A stretch of 64,000 bases of DNA from Ceratothoa steindachneri (lineage: Eukaryota > Arthropoda > Malacostraca > Isopoda > Cymothoidae). Made by a program: the position numbers and the translations under genes. Positions 20,935 to 31,525 of the stretch are shown piece by piece; positions within the stretch are counted from its first letter, which is position 1; each line of letters starts with the position of its first letter. The stretch covers positions 134,789,315-134,853,314 of the forward strand of contig OZ018321.1 of NCBI GenBank assembly GCA_963969495.1, written 5' to 3'. The notes below the pieces were generated by a model. The model saw only the letters and a list, made by a program, of their open reading frames with translations, ran no database searches and was not told the origin of the DNA.

Positions 20935-21880
20935 ATGCCGACAGGATATCGCGGAGAAAGACGTCTGATACACACGCTTAATGAGGAGGGTCTGAGTTGT
21001 CAAGAAAACGCGCGGGGGGTGTTTAAAGGAGTATTGAAGAAGCTCCCACAAAGTGGAAACATCCAAGATCGACCCCGTTTTGTACGACCCAGGGTAATTA
21101 CAAAACGTGACGACAGGTCTTTTCATAGCATGGGCTTTCACGATCGTAAGAAAACTGCAGTCCAGCTGCAACATGAATGCACCCGTCAAATAGTTACGAG
21201 GATATCTGCTTGAAGAGGGCCTGAATTCATGTAAAGCTCGAGGAAGCTGCTGATCAATCGATTGGCTTGAGTATGTGCTCACTGCAACTGGACCATGCGT
21301 CGGTGGAGTCATATGATCTGACGAGTCTATGCTCCAGTTTTTCTTGGCCCATAGTAAAGTCAGACTCCGCAGGAGGCCAAAAGAGCATTTGAATCGACAG
21401 TGCATAGTAACAACAATAAAGCATGGTTGCCGCTTGGGAATGATAAGAGACTTCATGTTAATTTCAGCAGTGGTTTGTCTTACCGTTTGTGATGACATCA
21501 TGTATTCAGAGAAAAGACAAACGGCTCTGAGAGATTTCATGCTCCCCTCAGCCCAGAACTTTCCGAAATGTGATTTTCCAGCAGGACAATGCCCAATGTC
21601 ACAAGTTTGTATCCACCATACAGTGTTTCTGGGACAAGAATATCAGGCTAATGGAGTGGCTACCTCAGTCTCCGCATATGAATTGACTAGAAAACCTTTG
21701 GTAGGACTTGAAAGAGGATGGAAAACGTCTTCTGCCACCCTCCAATAAACAACTGAAGGCCTCCGTCACCGAGGAGAGGGCCAGTATCGCCCCCCTCAGT
21801 AGTCACATTCTCGTGGAGAACATGTATCAAAGAATAAATGCTCTCATCACTGCCAAGGGACTCTCGACATGCTACCCAGC
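20935..21880 (+). pseudogene. Tc1-like transposase fossil
   Basis: Spread over several frames. The N-terminal helix-turn-helix reads GERRLIHTLNEEGLSCQENA, followed by SGNIQDRPRFVRPRVITKRD and a second DNA-binding segment up to 21212. After stops comes SDESMLQFFLAHSKVRLRRR (21325-21385), the region of the first catalytic Asp. Near 21570-21610 a shifted frame gives FQQDNAQCH, the second Asp, and then LPQSPHMN-LENLW near 21660-21700, the segment around the third residue (usually S-P-D-x-N-P-I-E). The end, LVENMYQRINALITAKGLST (21810-21870), is the usual Tc1 C-terminus. The full ~330-residue layout is present, but with many breaks. I did not pin terminal repeats. It is ancient and inactive. Confidence 0.75.
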
Positions 21881-22002
21881 TTTCTGTATCAGTATGTTGT
21901 TGCAGTAATTTTCACATTTGCTTATCTTTTATATGTTGCTGTTACATGTTTTTACAAATTTGGGCAGACAATTTTCAATTCTTGTTGATTGTTTGGGACA
22001 CA
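21881..22002. other. Short spacer between two transposase fossils
   Basis: AT-rich, no feature. Confidence 0.4.
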
Positions 22003-23110
22003 TACAGGTTGTCCTAAAAGTCACCTAGGTATTTAAAAAAATCATAAAATTCCAGAATTTTCTTTCTTTTATTTTTTTTAGAATTAGATTAACATTAGAG
22101 AAATTACCAATGGAAAAGTTCACAATTGCCCAAAGAGCCAAATTCGTAGAATTTTATTTTGGATTTAACCACTTCACCATTCGCACGCAATGAGAATATT
22201 TTCGCCAATTCAATATCAGGAAACCTTCATCAATCACATAATTCATCACTGATTCAACGTTTTAGGCAATATGGTTCCTTGTGGCTTGCTACGATATGTA
22301 AAACCACGAACCGTACGTTCGCAGATGAATCCTGAATGTTTCAGAGGCAGTGTTGAACAAGAACCAGGAACACCAGATGACGATGTCTTGGACATCCTTG
22401 CATCGCATACTACGAGACGATTTGTACATGTAGCCATACAAAGTGCAATTGGTAGAGAAGTTGCAACCGACAGATCCTCTACAACGCTTAAATTACTCGG
22501 TACAAATTCAGAGGCTGGGTAATTAAGATAATGAATTTGTTCGTAAGCTGCTTCTGAGTTACGAAGCTGATTTTCATTTGAACGATTTTGTTAATAAGCA
22601 GAACAGTCAGTCGGATCTGAGAGAAAAAGAATCCTAGGAATATTCATCAACGCGAGCTGCATCCTCTCAAAAGCAGAGCCAATCAAATGTGGCGTAACGT
22701 CCGAGAAGATCATTGAACCTTTTTTTTTTTAAAATGAAAATGGAAATATAATGTTAATCACTAGAAGGCCATATCGGGTAATAATCGAGAATTCTTTGCA
22801 CTCAATAGTGCAGAACAAACCTGAGATGTGGTTTCAACGAGATGGAGCCACTGCTCATACGTTCCGAGCAAAAATAGAGCTTCTAAGGCAATATTTTGGT
22901 TATCAAATGATTTCGCAAAATTCCGAAATTTCTTAGCCACCACGTTTGCTTGATCTGACGCCTCCCGCTTAAGTTGCGTGTATACATTAATAATAACTTC
23001 GGCTACAGCCAGGGTTATTAACCACTGTTTGGGAGAATGCTATCGAAAGAGTGCGTCTGTGTGAAGTAAAAAATGTAGCACATTTACGTCGTATAAATTT
23101 TCAAAATTAA
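22003..23110 (+). pseudogene. Mariner-superfamily transposase fossil (DUF4817 type, same group as 9.3-10.1 kb)
   Basis: A terminus-like ACAGGTTGTCCTAAAAGTCA lies at about 22003. The start MEKFTIAQRAKFVEFYFGFN at 22110 parallels the N-terminus of the 10.1 kb transposase. Then, with stops and frame changes: LHRILRDDLYM-PYKVQLVE, KLLLSYEADFHLNDFVNKQN (first catalytic position), MWFQRDGATAHTF (22835-22870, second Asp) and GYQMISQNSEIS followed by PPRLLDLTP (third position). All three catalytic regions are recognisable, unlike the 10.1 kb copy, but the reading frame is broken at least eight times. It shows that a transposase group with at least two copies once moved here. Confidence 0.75.
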
Positions 23111-23545
23111 ATGGGAATATATTTTCAATTTTGGAATTCTAATTCTGTATAACTATTAATAATTCCTATTTATTTATCTTTATTTCACTCTTATATTCAT
23201 ATTGGTATGCAGGAGTGAAAACTTCATGCATCTATCTAATCTTCTACAAATTCAGAGATGTCTAAAAACTCTTGGCCGCGGCTGTAAGTGGCGGATTACT
23301 TTTAACTTTCGAAAGGCAAAATTATTCGCACGGGAAGGGAATATATTGAATTTAAGTATGAAATAGATGGGCATTGGCTGACTTCAGTAGTGGAGGATAA
23401 AGACATGGATAGTAATATTTATGTCATTAGGATTTCTAAACTGTGCAAAGTAGCAAGAAAAAATGGGATTTTTTGCTATAAAAGTAATTGAACTAGTTGT
23501 CTTTAAACTCTATAAACTCTATGTTGGGCCTTAATTTTGTAGATA
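23111..23545. other. Unassigned spacer
   Basis: AT-rich; nothing recognised. Confidence 0.4.
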
Positions 23546-24047
23546 TCAGGTGTCCGAGAAAGTTCGTGCGTTTTTTTTAACTTACATGGATAAAAAATCC
23601 ACTTTGAACTATAGTATTTATTCTACACAATATTTAGCTACCGAATTTTTAAAATTCTCTTTACGAATGGGTTCTTATCTAAAAAAACTCATTGCTAATC
23701 TAATTGTCGTATATAAGACAAAACTCCGAAGACATTGCAAAAGAGTTGTTCTTCTGTAAGGCAATGTAGGATCACATGACGTGTAATGCGAGATACAGTA
23801 AATAGTCTAAATTTGGAGCTATTGCAACATCTAACATATTGGTGTTGTACGTCCTTTTGGGATCCTACCTATGTTTGTATTTAGACCATCTGATTTGCAA
23901 TGCAGGATGCAGTTGATAAAAGCTTTAAACATATATTTTTGTTCAAAGCCTAATGTGTTTTATTCAAGAGCCATAAATAAACTTTTATTTCGTGTTTTCA
24001 TTTATTCCCGTAGTTTAAAAAACGCCCAAACTTTCTTCGACAACTGA
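23546..24047. mobile_element. MITE of about 500 bp with mariner-like terminal repeats
   Basis: Left end TCAGGTGTCCGAGAAAGTTC, then GTGCGTTTTTT. The reverse complement of the right end reads TCAGTTGTCGAAGAAAGTTT, then GGGCGTTTTTT. The inverted repeats are about 35-40 bp with several mismatches. A TA lies just left of the start (23544-23545); the right flank has lost a clear TA. No transposase is inside. It is a non-autonomous Tc1/mariner-type element by its termini. Confidence 0.65.
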
Positions 24048-24923
24048 ATGAATGAGGAAACTATTTATGTTCTCATTCGAATAGTGTGTGAGTAGTGTGG
24101 CCCACCAATAAGAACAAGCTAGCGGTTTAAATGCTTCGCATGAATGAGTCATTTTTGAGACTCAGAATAGCGCAGTGGATTTTTCGCTCGCTACCAGTGG
24201 TCCAGCAACACAGGAAGCTATTTGCAGCTCGCCTAATTTGCTTTCATTCTCTATTTTTCTTCGCTCCTTTTCATGCATTCCTCTATCCAGAGAAGGGATA
24301 TTATTGAGCTTTTATTTTTTTCTGAGATAGATAAGTAGGATATTGAAAAGTAATTTTAGTTGGAAGATATTAATAGGAATAGGGTACACGCCTTTAAAAT
24401 GCCCACCAAGTCCCAGAATGTAGAATGATTGAAATTTTGAAAAGCCTTGATTGGTTTGAGGCGGCATTCTGGATACAATCTTTTGGGTCAAGTTTTTGTA
24501 GGGAAGTTAGGTAATAGGTTCCGTAGATGGTAGATTGATTCGGTTGATAATTGATACACCTTGGTGTTTTTTGTCCTTCATTATAGTCTATTATGATGAA
24601 AAGTTAGGATTACACAAAAATGTTTCCCTTGATTTGTTTTGTTTTTTTGCTTCATTTATATTTCCAGCATGCTGATTAGGATGGTAACACTCTTTTCACA
24701 ATATAATCACTATAAAATATTTTGTTAGTTATATCAATATTCATTTTGTATCATGTATAACATTTCTACTTATGACATTTGTTTCATTGACTATATTACA
24801 CTGCATTTCGTTTTATATTGTTCCAGATCTTTTATTGATGCTTTCTAGCCTGAGGTACATATATAAGCTGACTGCTTTTGTTAGGTGTGGAAATTATATT
24901 GGCCCAAAACAAGTCCGATTTGT
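24048..24923. other. Unassigned AT-rich region
   Basis: About 0.9 kb before the second mariner; no recognised feature. Confidence 0.4.
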
Positions 24924-24925
24924 TA

Positions 24926-25783
24926 CGAGGGGCGGTCAATAAGTTTTGCAATTTGGATAGAAGGAAACGAGATATGAGAAAAAGTGTATTATTATTATTT
25001 TCCAATATAACTACCCTCGACTTCAATGCACTTGCGCCACTTGTCCCTCAGGTTTCGAATTCCCGCCAACCAGAAATCTCCCGACTGCTGTTCAATCCAC
25101 TTCTGGACGGCGGGCTGGACACCTTCATCGTCCCCAAACCGGCGTCCACGCAGTGCAGCCTTGAGCTGGCGCAATAAAAAGTAGTCGCATTCGCGCACGG
25201 CAGCTTGTGCAACTTTGGCCTTGTGAACTTTGACGACGTTGAAGTCGATCATGGGGCGTGTGGTTTCTAGGGACCCAAATTGTCGTGGATGATGTTGATA
25301 ACACTTCCAGGTGATATTCCAAGTTCTCGCTCGATTTCTTCGACCTTTACTCGTCAATTTTCGAAGATAATCCTCTCCACACGGGCCATATTGGCCTCGT
25401 TGGTCACGTCTGATGGGCATCCTGGACGGGGGTGATCTTCAAGGGACTCACGACCATGGCGGGACTTCCTATTCTAGCGAGCAATGGTTGCATAGGAAGG
25501 GGCGGTATCGGTGTACACTGCAACCATGCGTTCATGGATCTCTTTTGCATTCTGGTCTTCCCTGGTCAAAGATTTGATCAGTGCGCGGTGTTCAACCTTC
25601 TCCATTGTTGAAAAACTTGTCACTGGCAATCTGTGATCAGCTACTGCTTCTTAAATAGACGAGGCAGGAGCGTGCGGCTGCAGGTCCTGACTTGTCATAA
25701 GTTGTCCTAACACCCTAGCAAACAGTCATCCCCCTTCCTCTATTTTGCTCTACCGATTCACAAAACTTATTGACCGCCCCTCT
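24926..25783 (-). mobile_element. Internally deleted mariner element, copy 2
   Basis: Reverse-oriented relative of the 4.2 kb element. TA at 24924-24925 and 25784-25785 flanks it. Ends CGAGGGGCGGTCAATAAG and CTTATTGACCGCCCCTCT. Length is 858 bp. It shares the internal junction with copy 1 (the bases around GGGTCCCTAGAAACCACACG) and has lost two further segments: about 25 bp before that junction and the block with the third catalytic Asp. The shared junction means that both copies descend from one already deleted ancestor. Confidence 0.9.
24995..25605 (-). pseudogene. Mariner transposase, multiply deleted
   Basis: The ATG is at 25605 (minus). The DNA-binding half is frameshifted and then open: GPCGEDYLRKLTSKGRRNRA, RARTWNITWKCYQHHPRQF in a shifted frame of the usual helix region. 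After the deletion junction come MIDFNVVKVHKAKVAQAAVR, then DYFLLRQLKAALRGRRFGDD, with the HPPYSPDLAPS segment missing, and the C-terminus KWRKCIEVEGSYIGK. No catalytic Asp of the DDD triad survives with certainty. Compare the 4.36 kb copy, where the third one remains. Confidence 0.85.
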
Positions 25784-25785
25784 TA

Positions 25786-26639
25786 TTTCACGGATTATTA
25801 AATATTATGTCGCTTGTAAAAAGTACGTCGGCACTTTCATCGGAGACCAGGCTAATCATGGGCTCCCAATGAAATCTATGGTAGCTGAAATTCTACAATA
25901 GAGTGATGAATAGATGATGATAAAGATTGGAAAAATGGGAAAAAGAGCATATCCACATGAAGAGCCCCACTTCATAAACCAACAAGAGCATGATGACCTT
26001 GTATGAGACTTGAATCTCACCAATTTTGTTGCAGAGCTTCTGGTATCTATGTAGATTGAAGGAATGAAACCTACTGAATTCAAAACGTGAAAACTCTGAT
26101 ATACTGATTATGGCAGACAGCTTGTGCGTCGTTCCATATATTGTTCGAGTCACAGTGCTAATGTTTTGATGTAATAGGTCTTTTTGAAGCAATAGTTTTG
26201 AGAGAGAGCCCGATCAAAGCATCTGTTTATTGTTAACTCTACGATAAGTCCAAGGGAAGTGTTGCCTTAAAATAGCAGCCAATGTCTATCTATCTCTGGG
26301 ATGTACATATGTGACGATTTCAATATATTGGGGATTCTTTTGCGGATTGCAGGGTTCGATATAATAAGAACCCATGCTTTTAATACACACTTGTGGGATA
26401 TATCAGGAAATATCAGACCGCAAGACGGGTACCCACAATATACCTGTCACAATTCCTCAATTGAAAAAACAATTCGTCACAACATTCTATCGCAAAGGTG
26501 AGGCTTCGGTAAAATTACTAGCAATGTTTTCGATGTTGTTCAACGCAAAAGTAGCCGCCGTTGTGTTTGTTGAACCACAGGTAAAACAAATCTCCTGATA
26601 CTTTGAAGGTAAAAATGACAATAACTCCTATTTGGAATT
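25786..26639. other. Unassigned region
   Basis: No domain recognised. The right part may contain further decayed sequence of the unnamed family found at 26640, but I cannot align it. Confidence 0.35.
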
Positions 26640-26840
26640 CTTCGGATTGAATCATGGTACTATCTCGGAAGAGCATAAAGAACTGTTCCATTAATACTTA
26701 CAGTTCATGGGGAAGCGATATCAAGGAAAGTGGGATGATACGATGATGAGTGACTGCTTATGGAACTTGGTTAGAGAAGGCAGTACAGAACCCAAGAGAC
26801 AACAACGGTCAATGTTCACTTCTGAGCTTACTTGATGTTT
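26640..26840 (+). pseudogene. Unnamed intronless family, copy 3 (C-terminal fragment)
   Basis: The forward strand reads EEHKELFH-YLQFMGKRYQG and KWDDTMMSDCLWNLVREGS, matching the family's C-terminal signature (E-x2-GERFHQD ... RYQG-W ... MM-DYCW) also seen at about 2620-2720 and 50430-50540. There is one stop in the middle. Upstream sequence is not clearly related. Only the last ~60 residues are supported. Confidence 0.6.
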
Positions 26841-26944
26841 TTGATTCATTGATCCACCATAGTAATTATAATTTTGTTGCTCGTTATATGATAATATAAT
26901 ATTACTACAATATGTCATATAATCTAGTTAGCATTACAATAAAG
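26841..26944. other. AT-rich spacer
   Basis: No feature. Confidence 0.4.
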
Positions 26945-27180
26945 TGTTTCAAAATTGAATGCATATCGTTGTTGGTATAGAAAATATGTGATTTTATGCA
27001 TATCTTTCTTAATATTCTTGGTAGTATACAAACTAATGTGATTTTATACATCTCCTTTGGAATACAGAAACTATTAGGATTTTATGCATATCCTTGTTGG
27101 TATACAAAAACTTGTGTGATTTTATTCATATCCTTGTTGGTATACCAAAAATATTGGGATTTTGTACATATATTTTAGTG
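26945..27180 (+). repeat. About 42-bp tandem array (composite repeat, copy A)
   Basis: Units of the form GTGATTTTATGCATATCC plus TTGTTGGTATACAAAAACT recur about five times with drift. The same array in the same orientation is at 33990-34165. Confidence 0.8.
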
Positions 27181-27185
27181 TCTAG

Positions 27186-27303
27186 GAAATTTCGGCGCGA
27201 GCGTTTTGGCGCAGACCCGTTCTGGCGCACATCCTATTCGGCACGGACCATTTTCGGCGCACACCCTATTCAGCGTACACCCTGTTCGGCGCACACCTTG
27301 TTA
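27186..27303 (-). repeat. 16-17-bp GC-rich minisatellite (composite repeat, copy A)
   Basis: TTCGGCGCACACCCTG-type units, about seven copies. The reverse complement, GCGCCGAAAAGGGTCTG, is the unit at 33849-33970. GC content jumps sharply against AT-rich surroundings. Confidence 0.85.
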
Positions 27304-27990
27304 AAAATTATAAGGTCAATCAGATTATTTTTTTTTTTAATCTTGAAAAGAAAGGTTAGTGTTAGAAATTTCTCACAAGGAAGTCGGAAATTATGCGATC
27401 GACAGGCTTCGTTCGTGTTCAAGCTTACTCCAAAACTAGTAGATCGATTTCTACAAACTCTGATGGAGTACTAGAGCCTTAGTCTAGAAGTAAACTTAGT
27501 TTTTGACCAAGATACGGTTTATCTTATTCGCTATTTTCTTTCCTTACAAATTTATAAGGTAAATTTGTCAACATGTTTTAATTTGTGTGTTTACCAAATT
27601 GCAAGAAAACTAATTAGCAGATTTGTACCAAATTTAGTGGAGCAATACAGCCTTAGCCTAGAAAGAAATGATTATTTTTTGACCAAGATCTAGTTTGTAT
27701 ATCCGGATATATCCGATTAAGTATTTTTTCCTTACTAACGTTTGAACAAATGTTATATCGTGGAAGTTCCAAACTTTAGTTAATGCTGAGTTTCTGAATA
27801 CTTTAGGAAATTATTGACCATATTGAAATTTTGAAACTAGAAATATGTATAAATATAAAATTACACATAATAACTGTAGACATAATTTATATTGGCATAC
27901 ATAAATGACGCTTATTGAATGCATACGTTAGTATTAAAAATATTAATAATCCATACAATCGTACATAAATGAAGCATATTGGGCTATTGA
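27304..27990 (+). repeat. Flank of composite repeat copy A, homologous to 33340-33848 (inverted)
   Basis: Matches to the reverse complement of 33340-33848 include the CGTTCGTGTTCAAG / GATTTCTACAAACT / TGGAGTACTAGAG series, AAATTTTGAAACTAGAAATA and ATAAATGAAGCATATTG. Copy B carries a (TA)n tract that copy A lacks at the corresponding place. No coding potential is evident. Confidence 0.65.
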
Positions 27991-28030
27991 TATTTATATA
28001 GTGATGAGGATTGCTTCTTGAGAGCTTGAA

Positions 28031-28260
28031 TTTAATTTTTAACACAAATCCCAAGACAAGGAAAATTGCTGCTGACCTTTTTTTTATTTAGTGACGACGT
28101 TTCGACCATAATACAGTCATCTTCTTAGTACTATAAAATATATACTAGAGCAGAAGTTTATATTTTATAAGTCTAAGAAGATGACCGTACTATGGTTGAA
28201 ACGTCGCTACTAAAAAAAAAAATGTCAGCAGCAATTTTCCTTGTCTTGGGATTTCTGTTA

Positions 28261-28265
<5 letters not shown>
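28031..28265. repeat. Foldback element with hammerhead-like motifs in both arms
   Basis: Left arm 28031-28136 and right arm 28171-28265 are inverted copies (TCCCAAGACAAGGAAAATTG ... CAATTTTCCTTGTCTTGGGA) of about 100 bp around a ~35-bp loop. Near the loop each arm contains GAAGATGAC, a short stem, GGTCGAAACGTCG (GGTTGAAACGTCG in the right arm), similar to the motif at 11.05 kb. The right arm runs into a (TA)n tract. Confidence 0.8.

Positions 28266-28310
<45 letters not shown>
28266..28310. repeat. (TA)n microsatellite
   Basis: About 45 bp of alternating TA directly after the right arm of the foldback. Confidence 0.95.
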
Positions 28311-28312
<2 letters not shown>

Positions 28313-28655
28313 TTAAGCTAAGCCTTCTTAATATGTGGAATGGCAGACATTTTCGCTGTATGAGTGCTATTTCTTTTGCAAAACAAAATTTTGGGAAATA
28401 TCTGAAAAGTAGTTTGAAATTACTAAATCCTTCTATCTAGAAGAATTAGTTATCTCTTATCCCTGCCGGCATAAAAAATAATACGAAAGGAATACATATA
28501 TCATTTGATAGTGAAAGGATATTGAAATTGAAATTGATGTAATAAGTAGGAAATGTGTAGTAGGTATAAAAGGTTAAAAAGAGGTTGAGTTTTGCCTTGG
28601 TGTAGAGGGCATCTCTTAGGATTTTTCTTTTATTTTGTTTTTTTATTTTTCCTCC

Positions 28656-28658
<3 letters not shown>
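28311..28658. other. Unassigned spacer
   Basis: AT-rich; no supported feature. Confidence 0.4.
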
Positions 28659-28659
<1 letters not shown>

Positions 28660-28732
<73 letters not shown>

Positions 28733-28735
28733 TCT

Positions 28736-28821
<86 letters not shown>
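28660..28821. repeat. Compound microsatellite (TA)n-(AC)n-(AT)n
   Basis: TA tract 28660-28727, a short CCCTTTCTC linker, AC tract 28736-28761, AT tract to 28821. Confidence 0.97.
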
Positions 28822-28823
<2 letters not shown>

Positions 28824-29059
28824 TTTTATTATAGATATCTAGATAAATAATTTTTTTCTTTTCCTCCATCGTGGCATTCAAGCCTTTCAACTTTTTTAAC
28901 TGCTATAAATATATTCTTTTATTATACTTAACAGTTATAATTTATTGTGTCTGGGTTTAAGTTTTTATTACATTTTTTTATTTTGCTTTTGTTGTGGGCA
29001 TTTTGCCTCTTTTTATTCAGTAAGTTTGTTTTTTCACTTAGGTATTTGTGCTTTACTTG
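28822..29059. other. AT-rich spacer
   Basis: No feature. Confidence 0.4.
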
Positions 29060-29660
29060 TTTAGGTATATATTCTGATTAGGTTTTCTCGGGAGCAGTTT
29101 CTTCGACTCGGGAATAGGGCTTGCCTGGTTGCGCGTCCCCTAACTGCTCTCGGAATGTCTAGGTCGAGGTTCATGTTCGGGAGTATCTCAGTTTCGATCT
29201 TGTCCCAGGTCTTTCTCCCTAGCCTTTGGAGTTCCATATTCAGAGGGTTCAGACCTGTTCTTGCGTGCACTTCTGTTATCTGTACATGGTCCATCCTTCA
29301 TACTCCGGTTATAAGCCGGGCAGCTCTGTTTTGCACTCTCTGCATTTGTCTGAAAGAGGTGGAACTCGCAGCCTGCATGACCACTGCCGAGTACACTAAG
29401 GTTGAGCGTACCAGAGCAGTGTATAGCTTTCAGAGATTTTTGGAGCTGAGGTTTTTAAATCTATACAGCTTTCCGAGCTGTATTTTCGCTAGAGAGATTC
29501 TGTTGCTAATATGCGCTTTGTATCCTTTGGATTTAAAGGGCGGACCTAGGACTTTGCCTTCTTTTTCGTAAGGGTATATTTCGTCATCGGCTAAGACATT
29601 AGGACGTCTTCGGCGGTTAATTGGAAGGATCTGAAACTTTCAACGGTTGGTCTTGATTTT
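29060..29660 (-). pseudogene. LINE reverse transcriptase C-terminal segment
   Basis: With stops and frame changes the minus strand gives YEKEGKVLGPPFKSKGYKAH, ISNRISLAKIQLGKLYRFKN, then a VQNRAARLITGV-like block and MDHVQITEVHARTGLNPLNM. This is the thumb and C-terminal domain that follows the RT palm in Jockey and I-type LINEs (R-L-x-R-F-K-N-L, V-Q-N-x-A-x-R). The catalytic palm (FADD) is missing. The last piece (29294-29061) is open for 77 residues. Confidence 0.65.
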
Positions 29661-29724
29661 CCACTTTCATTCGTATCGACTGATGTTATCGATTTCGATG
29701 GCTGTTTGCCTTGCTTGATATTTT

Positions 29725-30830
29725 CATCTTCTTTTCTTTTCGCTTGGCTCTCCTGTCATCTGGTTGGGATTTAGATGCAGTTGCAGTACATCCCCTGAAG
29801 GTGGGTTATCGGGGAACCACATTTCTCTCATGCCGTTTTTTGCGAGTATTTGATTTAGTTCCTTCGCGAATACTCCTGGTTGAGTTAGATTGCTGACGTG
29901 AGCATATAAAATGCAGGTCAGTATCTTCTTCGAGCTTTTGTTCTCGATTCTCAAGTATGTATTTTTGTTCTCATTTTCTGTGAAAACTGCTTTTGCCACC
30001 TGAGCATATGATGTTTTGTTTCTGCGTTCTTGCTCGTCTTTCTTTAGTTGCACCTTCTTTTTTATAATATCCTCTTTCATTGGGCAGGCCATGGCCATGG
30101 AATGGTGTCCTTGACCTCAGTTTGCACACTTCCCTCTGGAACTTTCGCAGTTCTTCTAGTGGTGCCCTGGCTCGCTGCACCTGTGGCTCTGTACATTCTT
30201 GTGTTGTGTGCGCCTCCATTTTATAACAACGGAAGCAGAATTGTACAGGAGTGAACTCCTTCCTCTCAATCTGCTCCCCACTGATCTTTGCATTAAAAAG
30301 CAGTAATCCATGCTCTTTTGCCTTTTTGCGCCATTGTGGTGTCGGCAAAGACCACCTTTAACACGTGAGTGTATTTAGTGTTGTCTCTCCTGTTCCAAAA
30401 CTTGATAATTTCAGATACTTTGGCCAACGATTGATTTTTAAAAATTTCTTCTCTTATCTCTTCCTTAGAGTGCTGCCCTATCCAAGGGTACAGTCATCGA
30501 CAGACTACGCTCCTGTGGGTTAGGATCTGCGGTGGAATTGCCGGTTGTAGGCCTATTCCACGGAGTGTTTCGACTGCTTCTTCTTTTGTGATACACTCCA
30601 CGTCCTTCTCCTTTTCACATACCGCAACATAACCTGTTGTTACTTAGAGCAGTCGTAGCATTGCTATCTTCAATTTTCCGTAAACCACTTCGAAGACCTT
30701 CTCTCGGGTAGGCCTGCTGCTTCCACTGTTGGTTCGCAGCTGGGTCCGACTGGTCCCATTTTGTTCCATTTTTCCCAGGGGCGGCGTCCCCTCGGGTTGC
30801 ATTTCTTCTTCTTGTGTCTAATATGCGGTT
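29725..30830 (-). pseudogene. LINE ORF1 (gag-like, zinc knuckles)
   Basis: The best block is CFRCYKMEAHTTQECTEPQ (30240-30190), a CCHC-type knuckle with one extra residue, followed by a second, frameshifted knuckle ending HSMACPMKEDIIKKKVQLKK. A basic region leads to NKTSYAQVAKAVF, a sequence typical of the linker in Jockey/I-type ORF1. Upstream, an RRM-like region (30350-30830) is scattered over frames (KFWNRRDNTKYTHVLKVVFA, then MAQKGKRAWITAF). ORF1 binds element RNA. Two long open pieces, 30348-29971 and 30098-29724, overlap in different frames. Confidence 0.7.
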
Positions 30831-31525
30831 TCTGTTTTTTCGTCGCTGTATTGTATGTTTTCCCTTTATTGTAGGGTTAGTTTGTTGTACTTGTTAGAGT
30901 GCTTTGAAAGCCGCTCCCTCGTCGTTACAAGCGAGTCTCCATGAACATAAACTGCGGGATGGAATGGATGAATGATAAGGGGGTGGGAGGTACCCGGGGA
31001 GGCCCCTCAGGTGGATGAAATGTGGCGGACTTAATGATGGGTGGTGATCGAATCAACTACCACCATCCGAGAGTGCCGCCCCGTCTTGGGTTTGGTTATC
31101 GATGCTGCTTCCAACTTACACAGGGACGGTTGTTTGCCTCCCTGTGGTGCTGGCCGGAAACTACCCTTAGAGATTAGAGCAAACTCTTCCCCAAAGCTTT
31201 CAGCATCGCCTCGTAACCAGGTGGTCTCTTCCGTAGAGTTCCACAGTGGGTTAATCCTCAAACCTGTTTTCCTTTACGTCCCCAATTATGTCTATCCAAG
31301 TGGACCGACATAGTTGAAGCGAGACCAGGTGAATGGCAGTTCAGTTCATTTCAGCTTCCTTGCCCCAATGACGGGGCCGCGGGGGGTAGCCAGATATGGG
31401 TCAGCTATCCTCGCTTCTGCAGATGGTTTATCTTGTTGTCCCCGTGGGGAGAAGGCAAAGGCCGTTGACGGTTTCTTGATGTGACTTCCTTCGACTTTAC
31501 CTCCTTTAACGGCTATAACTTCTTG

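Larger units (their letters stand above)
29060..31525 (-). mobile_element. LINE (I/Jockey-like), internally deleted
   Basis: The minus strand carries ORF1 (about 30830-29725) followed at once by the C-terminal end of a reverse transcriptase (29660-29060). Endonuclease and most of the RT are absent, so a 2.5-3 kb internal deletion is inferred. A GC-rich leader occupies 30840-31525, and base composition drops to AT-rich right of 31525, which I take as the approximate 5' boundary. The 3' boundary near 29060 is set by the end of similarity. No target duplication was identified. Confidence 0.65.

Noticed and set aside
26340..26380. tRNA-like GGGTTCGAT box
   Set aside because: No matching A box at the right distance and no cloverleaf arms; the GTTCGA-like words near 44.2 and 55.7 kb failed in the same way.
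28592..28850. Forward frames over the compound microsatellite
   Set aside because: Pure TA/AC repeat translations.
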